Shown here: one piece after another, positions 1 to 5,919 of the stretch
How positions within the stretch are numbered: the first letter of the stretch is position 1
Layout of the letters: each line of letters opens with the position of its first letter
Assembly: GCA_009783365.1 (NCBI GenBank)
Contig: WRHG01000118.1
Coordinates: forward strand, 1-6,140
Direction: 5' to 3'
DNA: 6,140 bases
From: Clostridia bacterium
GTDB lineage: Bacteria > Bacillota_A > Clostridia > Christensenellales > Aristaeellaceae
The notes under the pieces: model-generated
The model's database searches: none
What the model was told of the DNA's origin: nothing
What the model saw: only the letters and a program-made list of their open reading frames with translations
Translations under genes and position numbers: made by a program

Positions 1-3000
1 GCAGGAATAAGCCTTTTTGTGAAGGCTGCGGAAGGCGATAACATCACCTATACCTTTACCACAGCCGACGGCACGACGGCTTATAAGCACTATACCTCCA
101 CCACCGCCGGTAATACGTTGACTCTATCTGATGGCGTTTACACATTAACGGATACGGCGGCAGAGCCCTTTATGGCTCAATACTTGATCGGTTATCAGAC
201 CGCCATATCCACCGCGCAGGACATAACCGTAGCCGGGCTGACGCTGCCCGTGCGCTATCAATACAAGTTTTTGTACAATGTAGGCTCGCAAACGCCGGGC
301 GCGCCGGACGCGGTGGTCGACTTCATAGTACCGGCCAGCCAGTACACGAACGGCAGTTACGGTGTGTTCCCTGAGCGCTTGCTCAACGGCGGTTTGATCT
401 CTCTAGGAAATTTTGGCGGCTATATCACGGTCAAGTACGAAACGCCGATCAAAAACGATCCGAATCATAAATACGGGATCGATTTCAAAATCAACGGCAA
501 CTCGCTGGGCGGGGCCGGCTTCTCTGAACCCGGCAATGTGTGGGTTTCTCAGGATGGCGAAACCTTCTACCTGCTGGCGGGGTCGGATTATTTTGACGAC
601 AACACCATACGCGATTATGAAGTAACCTACATCCGCAATGCGGATGGACGCTCGACTTACCGCGACAACCAGGGCAGCCGGATAGTGATAAGCCCGGATA
701 ATGGGATGTACAAATATCCGTTGCCGGGGAACTATCCTTTGTATAATTGGCAACCGGGCGAGGAAAATGAAATACTTTTTAGAGGACCGCTTTTGACCAG
801 CAATGCTTCGGATCCCTACGGTTCCGCGCAAGCGGCTTTTCCCGACTGGGGCTATGTGGATGTGCGTGATGGCGATGCTACCAGGAAGGCTGTAAACCCG
901 TACACCGCTATAGGCAACAGCAATACCGGCGCCGGCAGCGTCTACGATATCTCCTGGGCAATAGACGAGGATGGCAATCCGGTATACTTGGACGAGATAT
1001 CCTACATCAAGGTTTCCACCGCCAGCCATATCTATGCGGGCGCTATAGGGGAGAAATCCACCGAGGTATCGCTGATACTCTCCGTTGAGAGTGAGGCGTC
1101 GGCTGTGGGCGTGACGGAGGCACCGGGTGGTATAACCGTCAACGGTAAGAATATCGAACTGACGGAAGGGCAGTTTGTTTATGCAGCGCCCTTTGGTGAT
1201 TCCGCAGTAAATGTTTCCGTTGAAGGCGTTGGTGCTTCCGCAGTATATATCAACAACGCGCGCGGTGCGGAAAGGACTTATGAAACCGCGCCAAAAAGCG
1301 GCGTGATCCGCGTGATCGTACAGGAAGGTGAGAAGGAGCCGCTGATTTACTACATCAAAAACGAGGCTTCTCTCAAAGAACCCATCGCCTACACGGAGGC
1401 GCTGGAAAATTCTCTGGGTTGGATACTTAACAATATCACCGAGCCGACTGTCGCTACGGTTGGCGGTGAGTGGTCGATCCTCGCGCTGGCTCGCTACGGT
1501 GTACAGCCGGGCGATACGATCGGCGGTATTACGATGCCCTCCGACTACTATAGCGCCTATCTTGGGCGAGTGAGAACGGACGCGGTCAATAACTGGTTTT
1601 CTCCCGCCGACAGTCTCGTTCATAATCGTGCATCGACAAACAACGAGCGCATCGCGATAGCTCTGGGCTCCCTCGGCATTGACGCGACGGCGTTTGATTC
1701 GTACAACCTGCTGCTTCCGCTGTCTGATTTGGGTTACGCGACTTGGCTGGGCAATAATGCCATTGCCTACGCGTTGATCGCGTTTGATACACATCAGTAT
1801 AGTATCCCAACACTTCCGGCATCGTGGGTAAACCCGTCGCCCAACAATACTGCGGTGCAGTCTACACGGGCAAACATCATTGCCGCGCTGCTGAACAACG
1901 AGGCAAATAAAGACCTGTCAAACGCCGGCGGTTGGGTTCTTGGCTCAACAGGACCGAACCCCGATGTCGATACCACAGCAATGGCGTTGCAGGCGCTCGC
2001 GTTATATTACAACAACCCGCTTTATCCGGAGGTCAAACCTGTAGTTGACCGGGCCTTGATATGGTTATCAAATAGGCAACAGGATAACGGGCACTTTACT
2101 TTCGACGGCAGCGCGAGCAGCGAAAGCGTTGCGCAGGTTATCGTTGCCCTGTGCTCTTTGGGTATAGATCCGCTGACGGATACACGCTTTATCAAAGACG
2201 GCCATACATTGCTTGACGCGCTGCTGTCATACTATGCAGAAGGCGGTGGCTTTAAGCATGTAATGTCCGGCAATGTTGACGCGATAGCGAACGATCAGGC
2301 ATCTTACGCACTGGTAGCCTACGACCGTTTCGTTAAAGGCATGAACACGCTGTACGATATGAGCGACGCTTTTACGGATGGCGGCGGAACCGGTACGCTC
2401 CCCATAAACAAATCTGCTCTGAATAGCGAGATCACCCGCGCCAATGCCCTTAAAGCCTCCGACTACACAGCGGTTACCTGGGAAGGGATGTTGGCCAAGT
2501 TAGACGCGGCCATCAAGGTTTCGCTTAAGGACAACGCTACTCAGGCGGAGGTGGATACGGCTAAGAACGCCTTGGCATTGGCTATCGCCGCATTGGAGAG
2601 GGATAGCGGCGGCACAGGCGGGCAGCAATGGATCGCCTATATCAGCGTTCGCGATGACAATGCAAAGGCCGGCCAAACGAGGGTGTATTTCGCGGGGCAA
2701 AATCTCAATATTGAGCCGGGCGACACAGTATACGATTTGCTGGTCAAAACAGGTCTGACCCTTAGCATTTCCGGCCATCCGGCATATGGGCTGTATATTG
2801 AGGCTATCAACGGATTCGGCGAGTTTGATGACGGTCCGCTTTCCGGTTGGATGTATAAGGTCAACGGAGATTTTCCCGAATACTCCTGCGCGCTGTATAG
2901 GTTGAAAGACGGCGACAGGGTCGAATGGGTTTACACGCGTGATCTCGGTGACGACGTTGACGGGGGCAACAGCACGGGAGGAGGAGGAACTTCCGGCGCC

Positions 3001-3630
3001 ACGCCCGCACAACCGGTCGTCGGCACGACCATAACGGAGGGCCAAACGCCGCTGGCGGGAGCAAACCCCTTCACCGACGTAAAAGAAAGCGATTGGTTCT
3101 TTGAGGCGGTAAACTATGTGTATACATCAAAGCTGATGAACGGCACATCGGATACATTGTTCTCACCCAACGCCAGCCTGACCCGCGCCATGCTGGTCAC
3201 CATACTCTACCGCTACGACCACCCCGGCGCAAGCACCACCCCTCCAATGGAGGGGAATAAAACCTTCAGTGATGTGGAGGCGGGGGGGTGGTATACGGAC
3301 GCGGTCATTTGGGCCAGTGCCAACGGAATTGTTACGGGGTACGGCGATGGGAAGTTCGGCCCCAATGATAATATCACGCTGGAACAATTCGCCGCTATCC
3401 TTTACCGTTACGCGCAAAAGAAGGGTTTTGACGCCTCCAAAACCACAGATCTGTCGGCTTATACCGACACGGGGCAAATCTCCGCTTATGCGCTGGAGGC
3501 GATGAAATGGGCCAACGCGACCGACCTTATTACAGGGCGCACCCAAACTACACTTGCGCCGTTGGGAACCGCGACGAGGGCGGAAGCCGCAACACTGCTT
3601 ATGCGGTTCATAGAGCTGATTAAGAAATAG
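1..3630 (+). CDS. SLH-anchored surface protein with toroid and DUF4430 domains (5' partial)
   Basis: Frame 1 is open from base 1 to the TAA/TAG region at 3628-3630. The first possible start, GTG at 19, has no ribosome binding site and no signal peptide follows it, so the gene begins upstream. Residues are counted from base 1 (1209 visible). Residues 1-355 are a beta-rich ectodomain with conserved-looking blocks such as VSQDGETFYLLAGSDYFDD (from 182) and YDISWAIDEDGNPV (315). Residues 358-457 look like a small cadherin-like beta-sandwich. Residues 463-791 form an alpha/alpha toroid of the squalene-cyclase/prenyltransferase superfamily, with GGEWSILALARYG, DVDTTAMALQALA and a QW-like QQDNGHFTF. 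Residues 801-866 resemble a FIVAR helical module. Residues 877-986 match DUF4430 (transcobalamin C-terminal-like), including LSGWMYKVNGDFPEYSC and DGDRVEWVYTRDLG. A Gly/Ser/Thr linker leads to three SLH domains (1022-1077, 1086-1142, 1149-1209), which bind secondary cell wall polymer. An exported, wall-bound ligand-binding role is inferred; catalysis is unlikely. Architecture is firm, ligand unknown. Confidence 0.9.
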   Translation, partial: AGISLFVKAAEGDNITYTFTTADGTTAYKHYTSTTAGNTLTLSDGVYTLTDTAAEPFMAQYLIGYQTAISTAQDITVAGLTLPVRYQYKFLYNVGSQTPGAPDAVVDFIVPASQYTNGSYGVFPERLLNGGLISLGNFGGYITVKYETPIKNDPNHKYGIDFKINGNSLGGAGFSEPGNVWVSQDGETFYLLAGSDYFDDNTIRDYEVTYIRNADGRSTYRDNQGSRIVISPDNGMYKYPLPGNYPLYNWQPGEENEILFRGPLLTSNASDPYGSAQAAFPDWGYVDVRDGDATRKAVNPYTAIGNSNTGAGSVYDISWAIDEDGNPVYLDEISYIKVSTASHIYAGAIGEKSTEVSLILSVESEASAVGVTEAPGGITVNGKNIELTEGQFVYAAPFGDSAVNVSVEGVGASAVYINNARGAERTYETAPKSGVIRVIVQEGEKEPLIYYIKNEASLKEPIAYTEALENSLGWILNNITEPTVATVGGEWSILALARYGVQPGDTIGGITMPSDYYSAYLGRVRTDAVNNWFSPADSLVHNRASTNNERIAIALGSLGIDATAFDSYNLLLPLSDLGYATWLGNNAIAYALIAFDTHQYSIPTLPASWVNPSPNNTAVQSTRANIIAALLNNEANKDLSNAGGWVLGSTGPNPDVDTTAMALQALALYYNNPLYPEVKPVVDRALIWLSNRQQDNGHFTFDGSASSESVAQVIVALCSLGIDPLTDTRFIKDGHTLLDALLSYYAEGGGFKHVMSGNVDAIANDQASYALVAYDRFVKGMNTLYDMSDAFTDGGGTGTLPINKSALNSEITRANALKASDYTAVTWEGMLAKLDAAIKVSLKDNATQAEVDTAKNALALAIAALERDSGGTGGQQWIAYISVRDDNAKAGQTRVYFAGQNLNIEPGDTVYDLLVKTGLTLSISGHPAYGLYIEAINGFGEFDDGPLSGWMYKVNGDFPEYSCALYRLKDGDRVEWVYTRDLGDDVDGGNSTGGGGTSGATPAQPVVGTTITEGQTPLAGANPFTDVKESDWFFEAVNYVYTSKLMNGTSDTLFSPNASLTRAMLVTILYRYDHPGASTTPPMEGNKTFSDVEAGGWYTDAVIWASANGIVTGYGDGKFGPNDNITLEQFAAILYRYAQKKGFDASKTTDLSAYTDTGQISAYALEAMKWANATDLITGRTQTTLAPLGTATRAEAATLLMRFIELIKK
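3239..3255 (+). repeat. Perfect hairpin inside the SLH linker coding region
   Basis: CCCCTCC, AAT, GGAGGGG form a perfect 7-bp stem with a 3-base loop. It lies in the codons for the short linker between the first and second SLH domains of the large surface protein. It may be chance arising from Pro and Gly codons, or a translational pause or mRNA structure between domains. No function can be shown. Confidence 0.35.
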
Positions 3631-3642
3631 TGGTATGCCATA

Positions 3643-3669
3643 GGGCTGGCGCAAGATCTGTTCCAGCCC
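3643..3669 (+). terminator. Possible weak terminator hairpin after the large surface protein gene
   Basis: GGGCTGG (3643-3649) pairs perfectly with CCAGCCC (3663-3669) around a 13-base loop, starting 12 bases after the stop codon at 3628-3630. The position suits termination of the upstream transcript. The following sequence (ATACAACTATTG) is not a clean T-run, so a classical intrinsic terminator is doubtful. Together with the longer inverted repeat just downstream it could act as a termination or mRNA 3'-end stabilising region. Confidence 0.35.
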
Positions 3670-3684
3670 ATACAACTATTGACT

Positions 3685-3751
3685 GTTTGCACAGTATTTT
3701 ACAGGATTATATGTGCACTGAACAGCATTGCACATATAATCCTGTGCAAAC
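3685..3751. repeat. Long inverted repeat with a 10-base bulge
   Basis: The right arm (3729-3751) is the exact reverse complement of GTTTGCACAG (3685-3694) joined to GATTATATGTGCA (3705-3717). This gives a 23-bp perfect stem interrupted only by 10 extra bases (3695-3704, TATTTTACAG) in the left arm, with an 11-base loop at 3718-3728. The extra bases create ACAG-TATTTT-ACAG, a 4-bp direct duplication. There is no T-run beside the stem. It could be a bidirectional termination structure, a small palindromic mobile repeat or a protein-binding site. Symmetry is certain, function is not. Confidence 0.8.
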
Positions 3752-3798
3752 AATGTTGGGGTTTGTTGAGCCGCCGCTTGATTTCGCAAAATTACCTG

Positions 3799-3827
3799 TT
3801 GTATTTTACGAATAATAAATATATACT
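3799..3827 (+). promoter_or_regulatory. Possible sigma-70-type promoter for the second toroid gene
   Basis: TTGTAT (3799-3804) and TATACT (3822-3827) are separated by 17 bases in a markedly AT-rich patch. The -10 matches consensus at five of six positions and the -35 at only three. Transcription would begin near 3834, giving a leader of about 115 bases before the ATG at 3949 and running through the antitoxin-like remnant. It follows two hairpins, so the second gene may be transcribed separately from the first. Confidence 0.35.
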
Positions 3828-3832
3828 AGTAG

Positions 3833-3928
3833 CGGCTGAAATCAGAACTGGATGAAGGGCAACGTTCAGGCGAAGAAAACGGATGGGTAACCGCCGATAA
3901 AGTGAGAGAGCACTTTGAGGAACGGTAA
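3833..3928 (+). pseudogene. Remnant of an antitoxin-like gene (C-terminal 31 codons)
   Basis: Reading from 3833 gives 31 codons closed by TAA at 3926-3928, including ELDEGQRSGEENGW followed by VTADKVREHFEER. A Leu-Asp-Glu-Gly helix, a Ser-Gly-Glu-Glu turn and a Trp-Val-Thr-x-Asp-x-Val-x-x-His-Phe tail are the style of C-termini seen in type II toxin-antitoxin antitoxins (RelB/ParD/Phd-like groups). The codon immediately upstream is TAG (3830-3832), the DNA beyond it is AT-rich and stop-dense, and there is no start codon, so the N-terminal part is gone. No toxin gene follows; the second toroid gene starts 20 bases later. The coding look of the fragment is good; the family assignment comes from memory of the motif and is tentative. 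Confidence 0.5.
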
Positions 3929-3938
3929 AATATTCATT

Positions 3939-3943
3939 GGAGG
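3939..3943 (+). promoter_or_regulatory. Ribosome binding site that decides the start of the second toroid gene
   Basis: GGAGG sits 5 bases before ATG at 3949. An in-frame TTG at 3937 overlaps this site, so it cannot be the start. Choosing ATG 3949 also places the lysine and hydrophobic core of the signal peptide at the correct distance from the N-terminus. Confidence 0.85.
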
Positions 3944-3948
3944 AAAAA

Positions 3949-5565
3949 ATGTGCAAATATCTTGCATTTATTCTTGCAATTGTACTGCTGGCCGGGTTTG
4001 CCTTGCCCGCGCTCGCTGCTGACAAAGACGGGCTTGATACCGCCGTAAACAAGGCCGCTGCATATATGCTTAATACCGTCAAGGATCCGCAGGTGGATTC
4101 CGTGGGCGGCGAATGGGCCGTTATCGGCTTGGCGCGTAGCGGTTACGATGTGCCTGAGGCGTGGTTTGAAGGCTACTACAAATCAGTCGAAAAGTATGTG
4201 AAGGAGCGCGGCGGTATTTTGCATGAGGTGAAATACACGGAATACAGCCGTGTGATCCTCGGCCTGACGGCAGCCGGGTATGATCCGCGCGACGTGGCGG
4301 GTTGCGATTTGACCGGGCCGCTACAAGACTTCGATAAAACCGTCTGGCAAGGTGTCAACGGCCCGATCTTTGCCTTGATCGCTCTGGACAGCATGAATTA
4401 CCCAAACAGTAGGCGTGATGATTACGTAGCGGAGATTTTACGCCGCCAGCTTAACGATGGTGGCTGGAACCTCACGGGCGGCGCGTCGGCTGACACGAAA
4501 AATCAGGCGGGCGACCCGGATATTACGGGCATGGCACTGCAGGCGCTGGCGAAGTATCAGGATAAGCCGGAGGTCAAGGCGGCAACAGATAAGGCGCTGG
4601 CATGTCTTTCTGAATTGCAAAACGCGGAGGGAGGCTATACAAGCTGGGGCGGCGAGAATAATGAGAGCACTGTTCAGGTGCTGGTGGCCCTGTGCGAGCT
4701 GGGTATCCCTCTTGACGACGCGCGCTTTGTTAAGAAAGGCCATACCCTGGTTGACTACATTTTGAGCTTCCAAAACGCGGATGGCAGTTTTACTCACATG
4801 CGCGACGGAGGCGGTAACAGCCAAATGTCGAGCGAACAGGCGTTGTACGGCCTGGTGGCGGCACAGAGAGCGCGTGACGGCAAAAACAGCCTGTATCGCA
4901 TGGGCGACGCCGCCAAACGCGGCGTGTCCGCTTCGCGACCAACCGCGTCCGGCCTGCCCGGCAAACATGCCGATGTAGCGGCCGCGCCTCTATTTTACCC
5001 CGGTAAGACCTTCACGGATATCACCAACCACGCAAACCGGATCGCGATAGAATCTCTGGCCGCGCGGGGTATCATCAACGGTAAGAGCGAGACCAGCTTC
5101 GACCCGGAAGCCACCATGACCCGGGCGGAGTTCGCGGCCATAGTAACGCGCGCCCTAAGCCTGCCGGAAAAGACAGCCTCGCCCTTTTTGGATGTGCACG
5201 GCTCGGCTTGGTACGCAAAGCCAGTAACAACGGCGTATTTCTATGAGATCGTCAGCGGAACCTCGACGACAACCTTCAACCCAAACGGTACGATCACGCG
5301 GCAGGAGGCCGCCGTGATGGTTGTCCGCGCCGCCAAGCTCTGCGGTATGGATACGGCGCAGGGTGAGACGGAAATCCGCGATACGCTGGCGCAGTTCGGT
5401 GATTACCGTACCGTGGCAAGCTGGGCACAAAGCTCGCTGGCCTTCTGCTACGGCACGGGCATCCTGGATGACGACGCGCTAGATATCAAGCCCTCGGAAG
5501 CTGTTAAACGCTGCGAAATAGCGGAGATGTTATACAGGATGCTGGAAAGGGCAGAGTTGATATAG
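3949..5565 (+). CDS. Secreted toroid-domain protein with SLH anchor
   Basis: The protein has 538 residues. Residues 1-23 are a Sec signal peptide (MCK, then a hydrophobic core ending in LPALA), cut near ALA-AD. Residues about 25-320 form an alpha/alpha toroid of the squalene-cyclase/prenyltransferase superfamily. Evidence is GGEWAVIGLARSG, repeated helix pairs, and QW-like motifs QLNDGGWNL, QNAEGGYTSW and QNADGSFTHM. The toroid aligns by eye with that of the large upstream protein: both have GGEW near the start, MALQALA, ES(V/T)xQVxVALCxLGI, DxRFxKxGHTLxD and N(T/S)LYxM at the end. The position of the cyclase DXDD motif reads DPDITGMALQAL (from 189), so the catalytic acids are largely lost and a binding or scaffold role is more likely than catalysis. 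Residues 353-405, 408-464 and 475-538 are three SLH domains, the third divergent, which would fix it to the cell wall polymer. Unlike its neighbour it has no DUF4430 domain. It likely works beside that protein on the same surface ligand. Confidence 0.93.
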   Translation: MCKYLAFILAIVLLAGFALPALAADKDGLDTAVNKAAAYMLNTVKDPQVDSVGGEWAVIGLARSGYDVPEAWFEGYYKSVEKYVKERGGILHEVKYTEYSRVILGLTAAGYDPRDVAGCDLTGPLQDFDKTVWQGVNGPIFALIALDSMNYPNSRRDDYVAEILRRQLNDGGWNLTGGASADTKNQAGDPDITGMALQALAKYQDKPEVKAATDKALACLSELQNAEGGYTSWGGENNESTVQVLVALCELGIPLDDARFVKKGHTLVDYILSFQNADGSFTHMRDGGGNSQMSSEQALYGLVAAQRARDGKNSLYRMGDAAKRGVSASRPTASGLPGKHADVAAAPLFYPGKTFTDITNHANRIAIESLAARGIINGKSETSFDPEATMTRAEFAAIVTRALSLPEKTASPFLDVHGSAWYAKPVTTAYFYEIVSGTSTTTFNPNGTITRQEAAVMVVRAAKLCGMDTAQGETEIRDTLAQFGDYRTVASWAQSSLAFCYGTGILDDDALDIKPSEAVKRCEIAEMLYRMLERAELI

Positions 5566-5597
5566 AATGTAGAATGTAAAATGAAAAATGTAGAATG
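5563..5597 (+). repeat. Five-unit 7-bp tandem array overlapping a stop codon
   Basis: Five consecutive heptamers run without gaps: TAGAATG, TAGAATG, TAAAATG, AAAAATG, TAGAATG. The TAG of the first unit is the stop codon of the second toroid gene. Read on the other strand these give the CATTCTA-type sequence often seen as dispersed microrepeats between genes in Bacillota and cyanobacteria; that link is from general knowledge, the array itself is directly visible. Confidence 0.9.
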
Positions 5598-5613
5598 TAA
5601 AGCTTCTAAGTCT

Positions 5614-5640
5614 GTCATTGCGAGCGTAGCGAAGCAATCC
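5614..5640 (+). repeat. Dispersed palindromic repeat, GTCATTGCG type, copy 1
   Basis: The 27 bases begin GTCATTGCGAGCGTAGCG and end AAGCAATCC. ATTGC and GCAAT can pair, enclosing CG-TAG-CG, so the unit is itself palindromic. This is the widespread bacterial intergenic repeat whose - strand translation contains the phrase DCFATLAMTD. The identification is from memory of that sequence family; a second, inverted copy nearby in the same window supports it. Confidence 0.75.
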
Positions 5641-5711
5641 AGATTTGCGGTTAGTAACTTACGGGCTATTTTCATCAACAAAAAACATGAAGTTGCGAGC
5701 ACGTATATAAA

Positions 5712-5792
5712 GGAAAAGCGTCTTTAACCTTGCTGGCTTTTGCTACGCAAAACCTCAGCAAATGCACTAGCTAAAGCGTCGTCGCGCTTTTC
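5712..5792. repeat. Long imperfect hairpin between the inverted repeats
   Basis: Nested complementary blocks lie in the correct order: GAAAAGCG (5713-5720) with CGCTTTTC (5785-5792), CTTTA (5722-5726) with TAAAG (5772-5776), TTGCTG (5730-5735) with CAGCAA (5756-5761), and TTTTGC (5738-5743) with GCAAAA (5747-5752) around a TAC loop. Together they form one stem of about 80 bases with internal loops. It may be a structured RNA, the core of a palindromic repeat element or a transcription terminator region. No protein coding is supported. Confidence 0.6.
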
Positions 5793-5824
5793 TTCACACT
5801 CTGTCTTCTCGCATCTGGCATCTT

Positions 5825-5839
5825 GCGGGTGAAACCCGC
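5825..5839 (+). terminator. Short GC-rich hairpin, possible terminator or repeat part
   Basis: GCGGGT, GAA, ACCCGC make a perfect 6-bp stem with a 3-base loop, followed by TTTAG. The T-run is only three bases, so termination would be weak. It also sits directly before the second GTCATTGCG-type repeat and may simply be part of that repeat cluster. Confidence 0.35.
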
Positions 5840-5848
5840 TTTAGTAAT

Positions 5849-5881
5849 GGATTGTTTCGTCAGATTACTCCCCGCAATGAC
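5849..5881 (-). repeat. Dispersed palindromic repeat, GTCATTGCG type, inverted copy 2
   Basis: GGATTG at 5849 and CGCAATGAC at 5873-5881 are the reverse complement of the ends of the first copy (GTCATTGCG and GCAATCC, the latter with one change). The central bases differ and are longer than in copy 1, which is usual for this repeat type. The 9-bp outer ends of the two copies are perfectly inverted across 268 bases. Confidence 0.65.
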
Positions 5882-5898
5882 GAATAGATGAGGCTTTC

Positions 5899-5903
5899 GG
5901 AGG
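5899..5903 (+). promoter_or_regulatory. Ribosome binding site before the third gene
   Basis: GGAGG is 16 bases ahead of the GTG at 5920, which is longer than normal, but only 7 bases ahead of an in-frame ATT at 5911. The strong site supports a translated gene here while leaving the exact start codon open. Confidence 0.5.
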
Positions 5904-5919
5904 CGTCAATATTTGTAAA

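Larger units (their letters stand above)
5566..5919. other. Gene-free, repeat-dense intergenic region
   Basis: About 350 bases between the second toroid gene and the third gene contain no open frame with a start, ribosome binding site and protein-like composition. An open frame on the - strand across 5448-5702 overlaps the second toroid gene and reads through the repeats, giving the low-information translations typical of dispersed repeats (for example DCFATLAMTD). The region is almost entirely explained by the heptamer array, two inverted GTCATTGCG repeats, a long hairpin and a short GC hairpin. Confidence 0.7.

Noticed and set aside
403..1794. Long open frame on the - strand (463 codons)
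   Set aside because: It lies wholly opposite the large surface protein, has no ribosome binding site and a composition typical of an antisense shadow of GC-rich codons.
3630..3815. 61-codon + strand frame after the first gene
   Set aside because: It starts at a GTG overlapping the stop region without a ribosome binding site and reads straight through both hairpins; the translation has no protein-like pattern.
3937..3939. TTG start for the second toroid gene
   Set aside because: The TTG overlaps the GGAGG ribosome binding site that serves the ATG at 3949.
3631..3948. Cobalamin riboswitch in the leader of the second toroid gene
   Set aside because: Looked for because of the transcobalamin-like domains. 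No B12-box or GCC-ACTG-type conserved core could be found, and the space is filled by hairpins and the antitoxin-like remnant.
5563..5640. CRISPR array
   Set aside because: The heptamers are contiguous without spacers and the longer repeats are inverted and single, so the arrangement is not CRISPR-like.
5448..5702. 84-codon - strand frame over the end of the second toroid gene
   Set aside because: Its translation is that of the GTCATTGCG and TAGAATG repeats read antisense (DCFATLAMTD, HSTFFILHSTF), not a gene.
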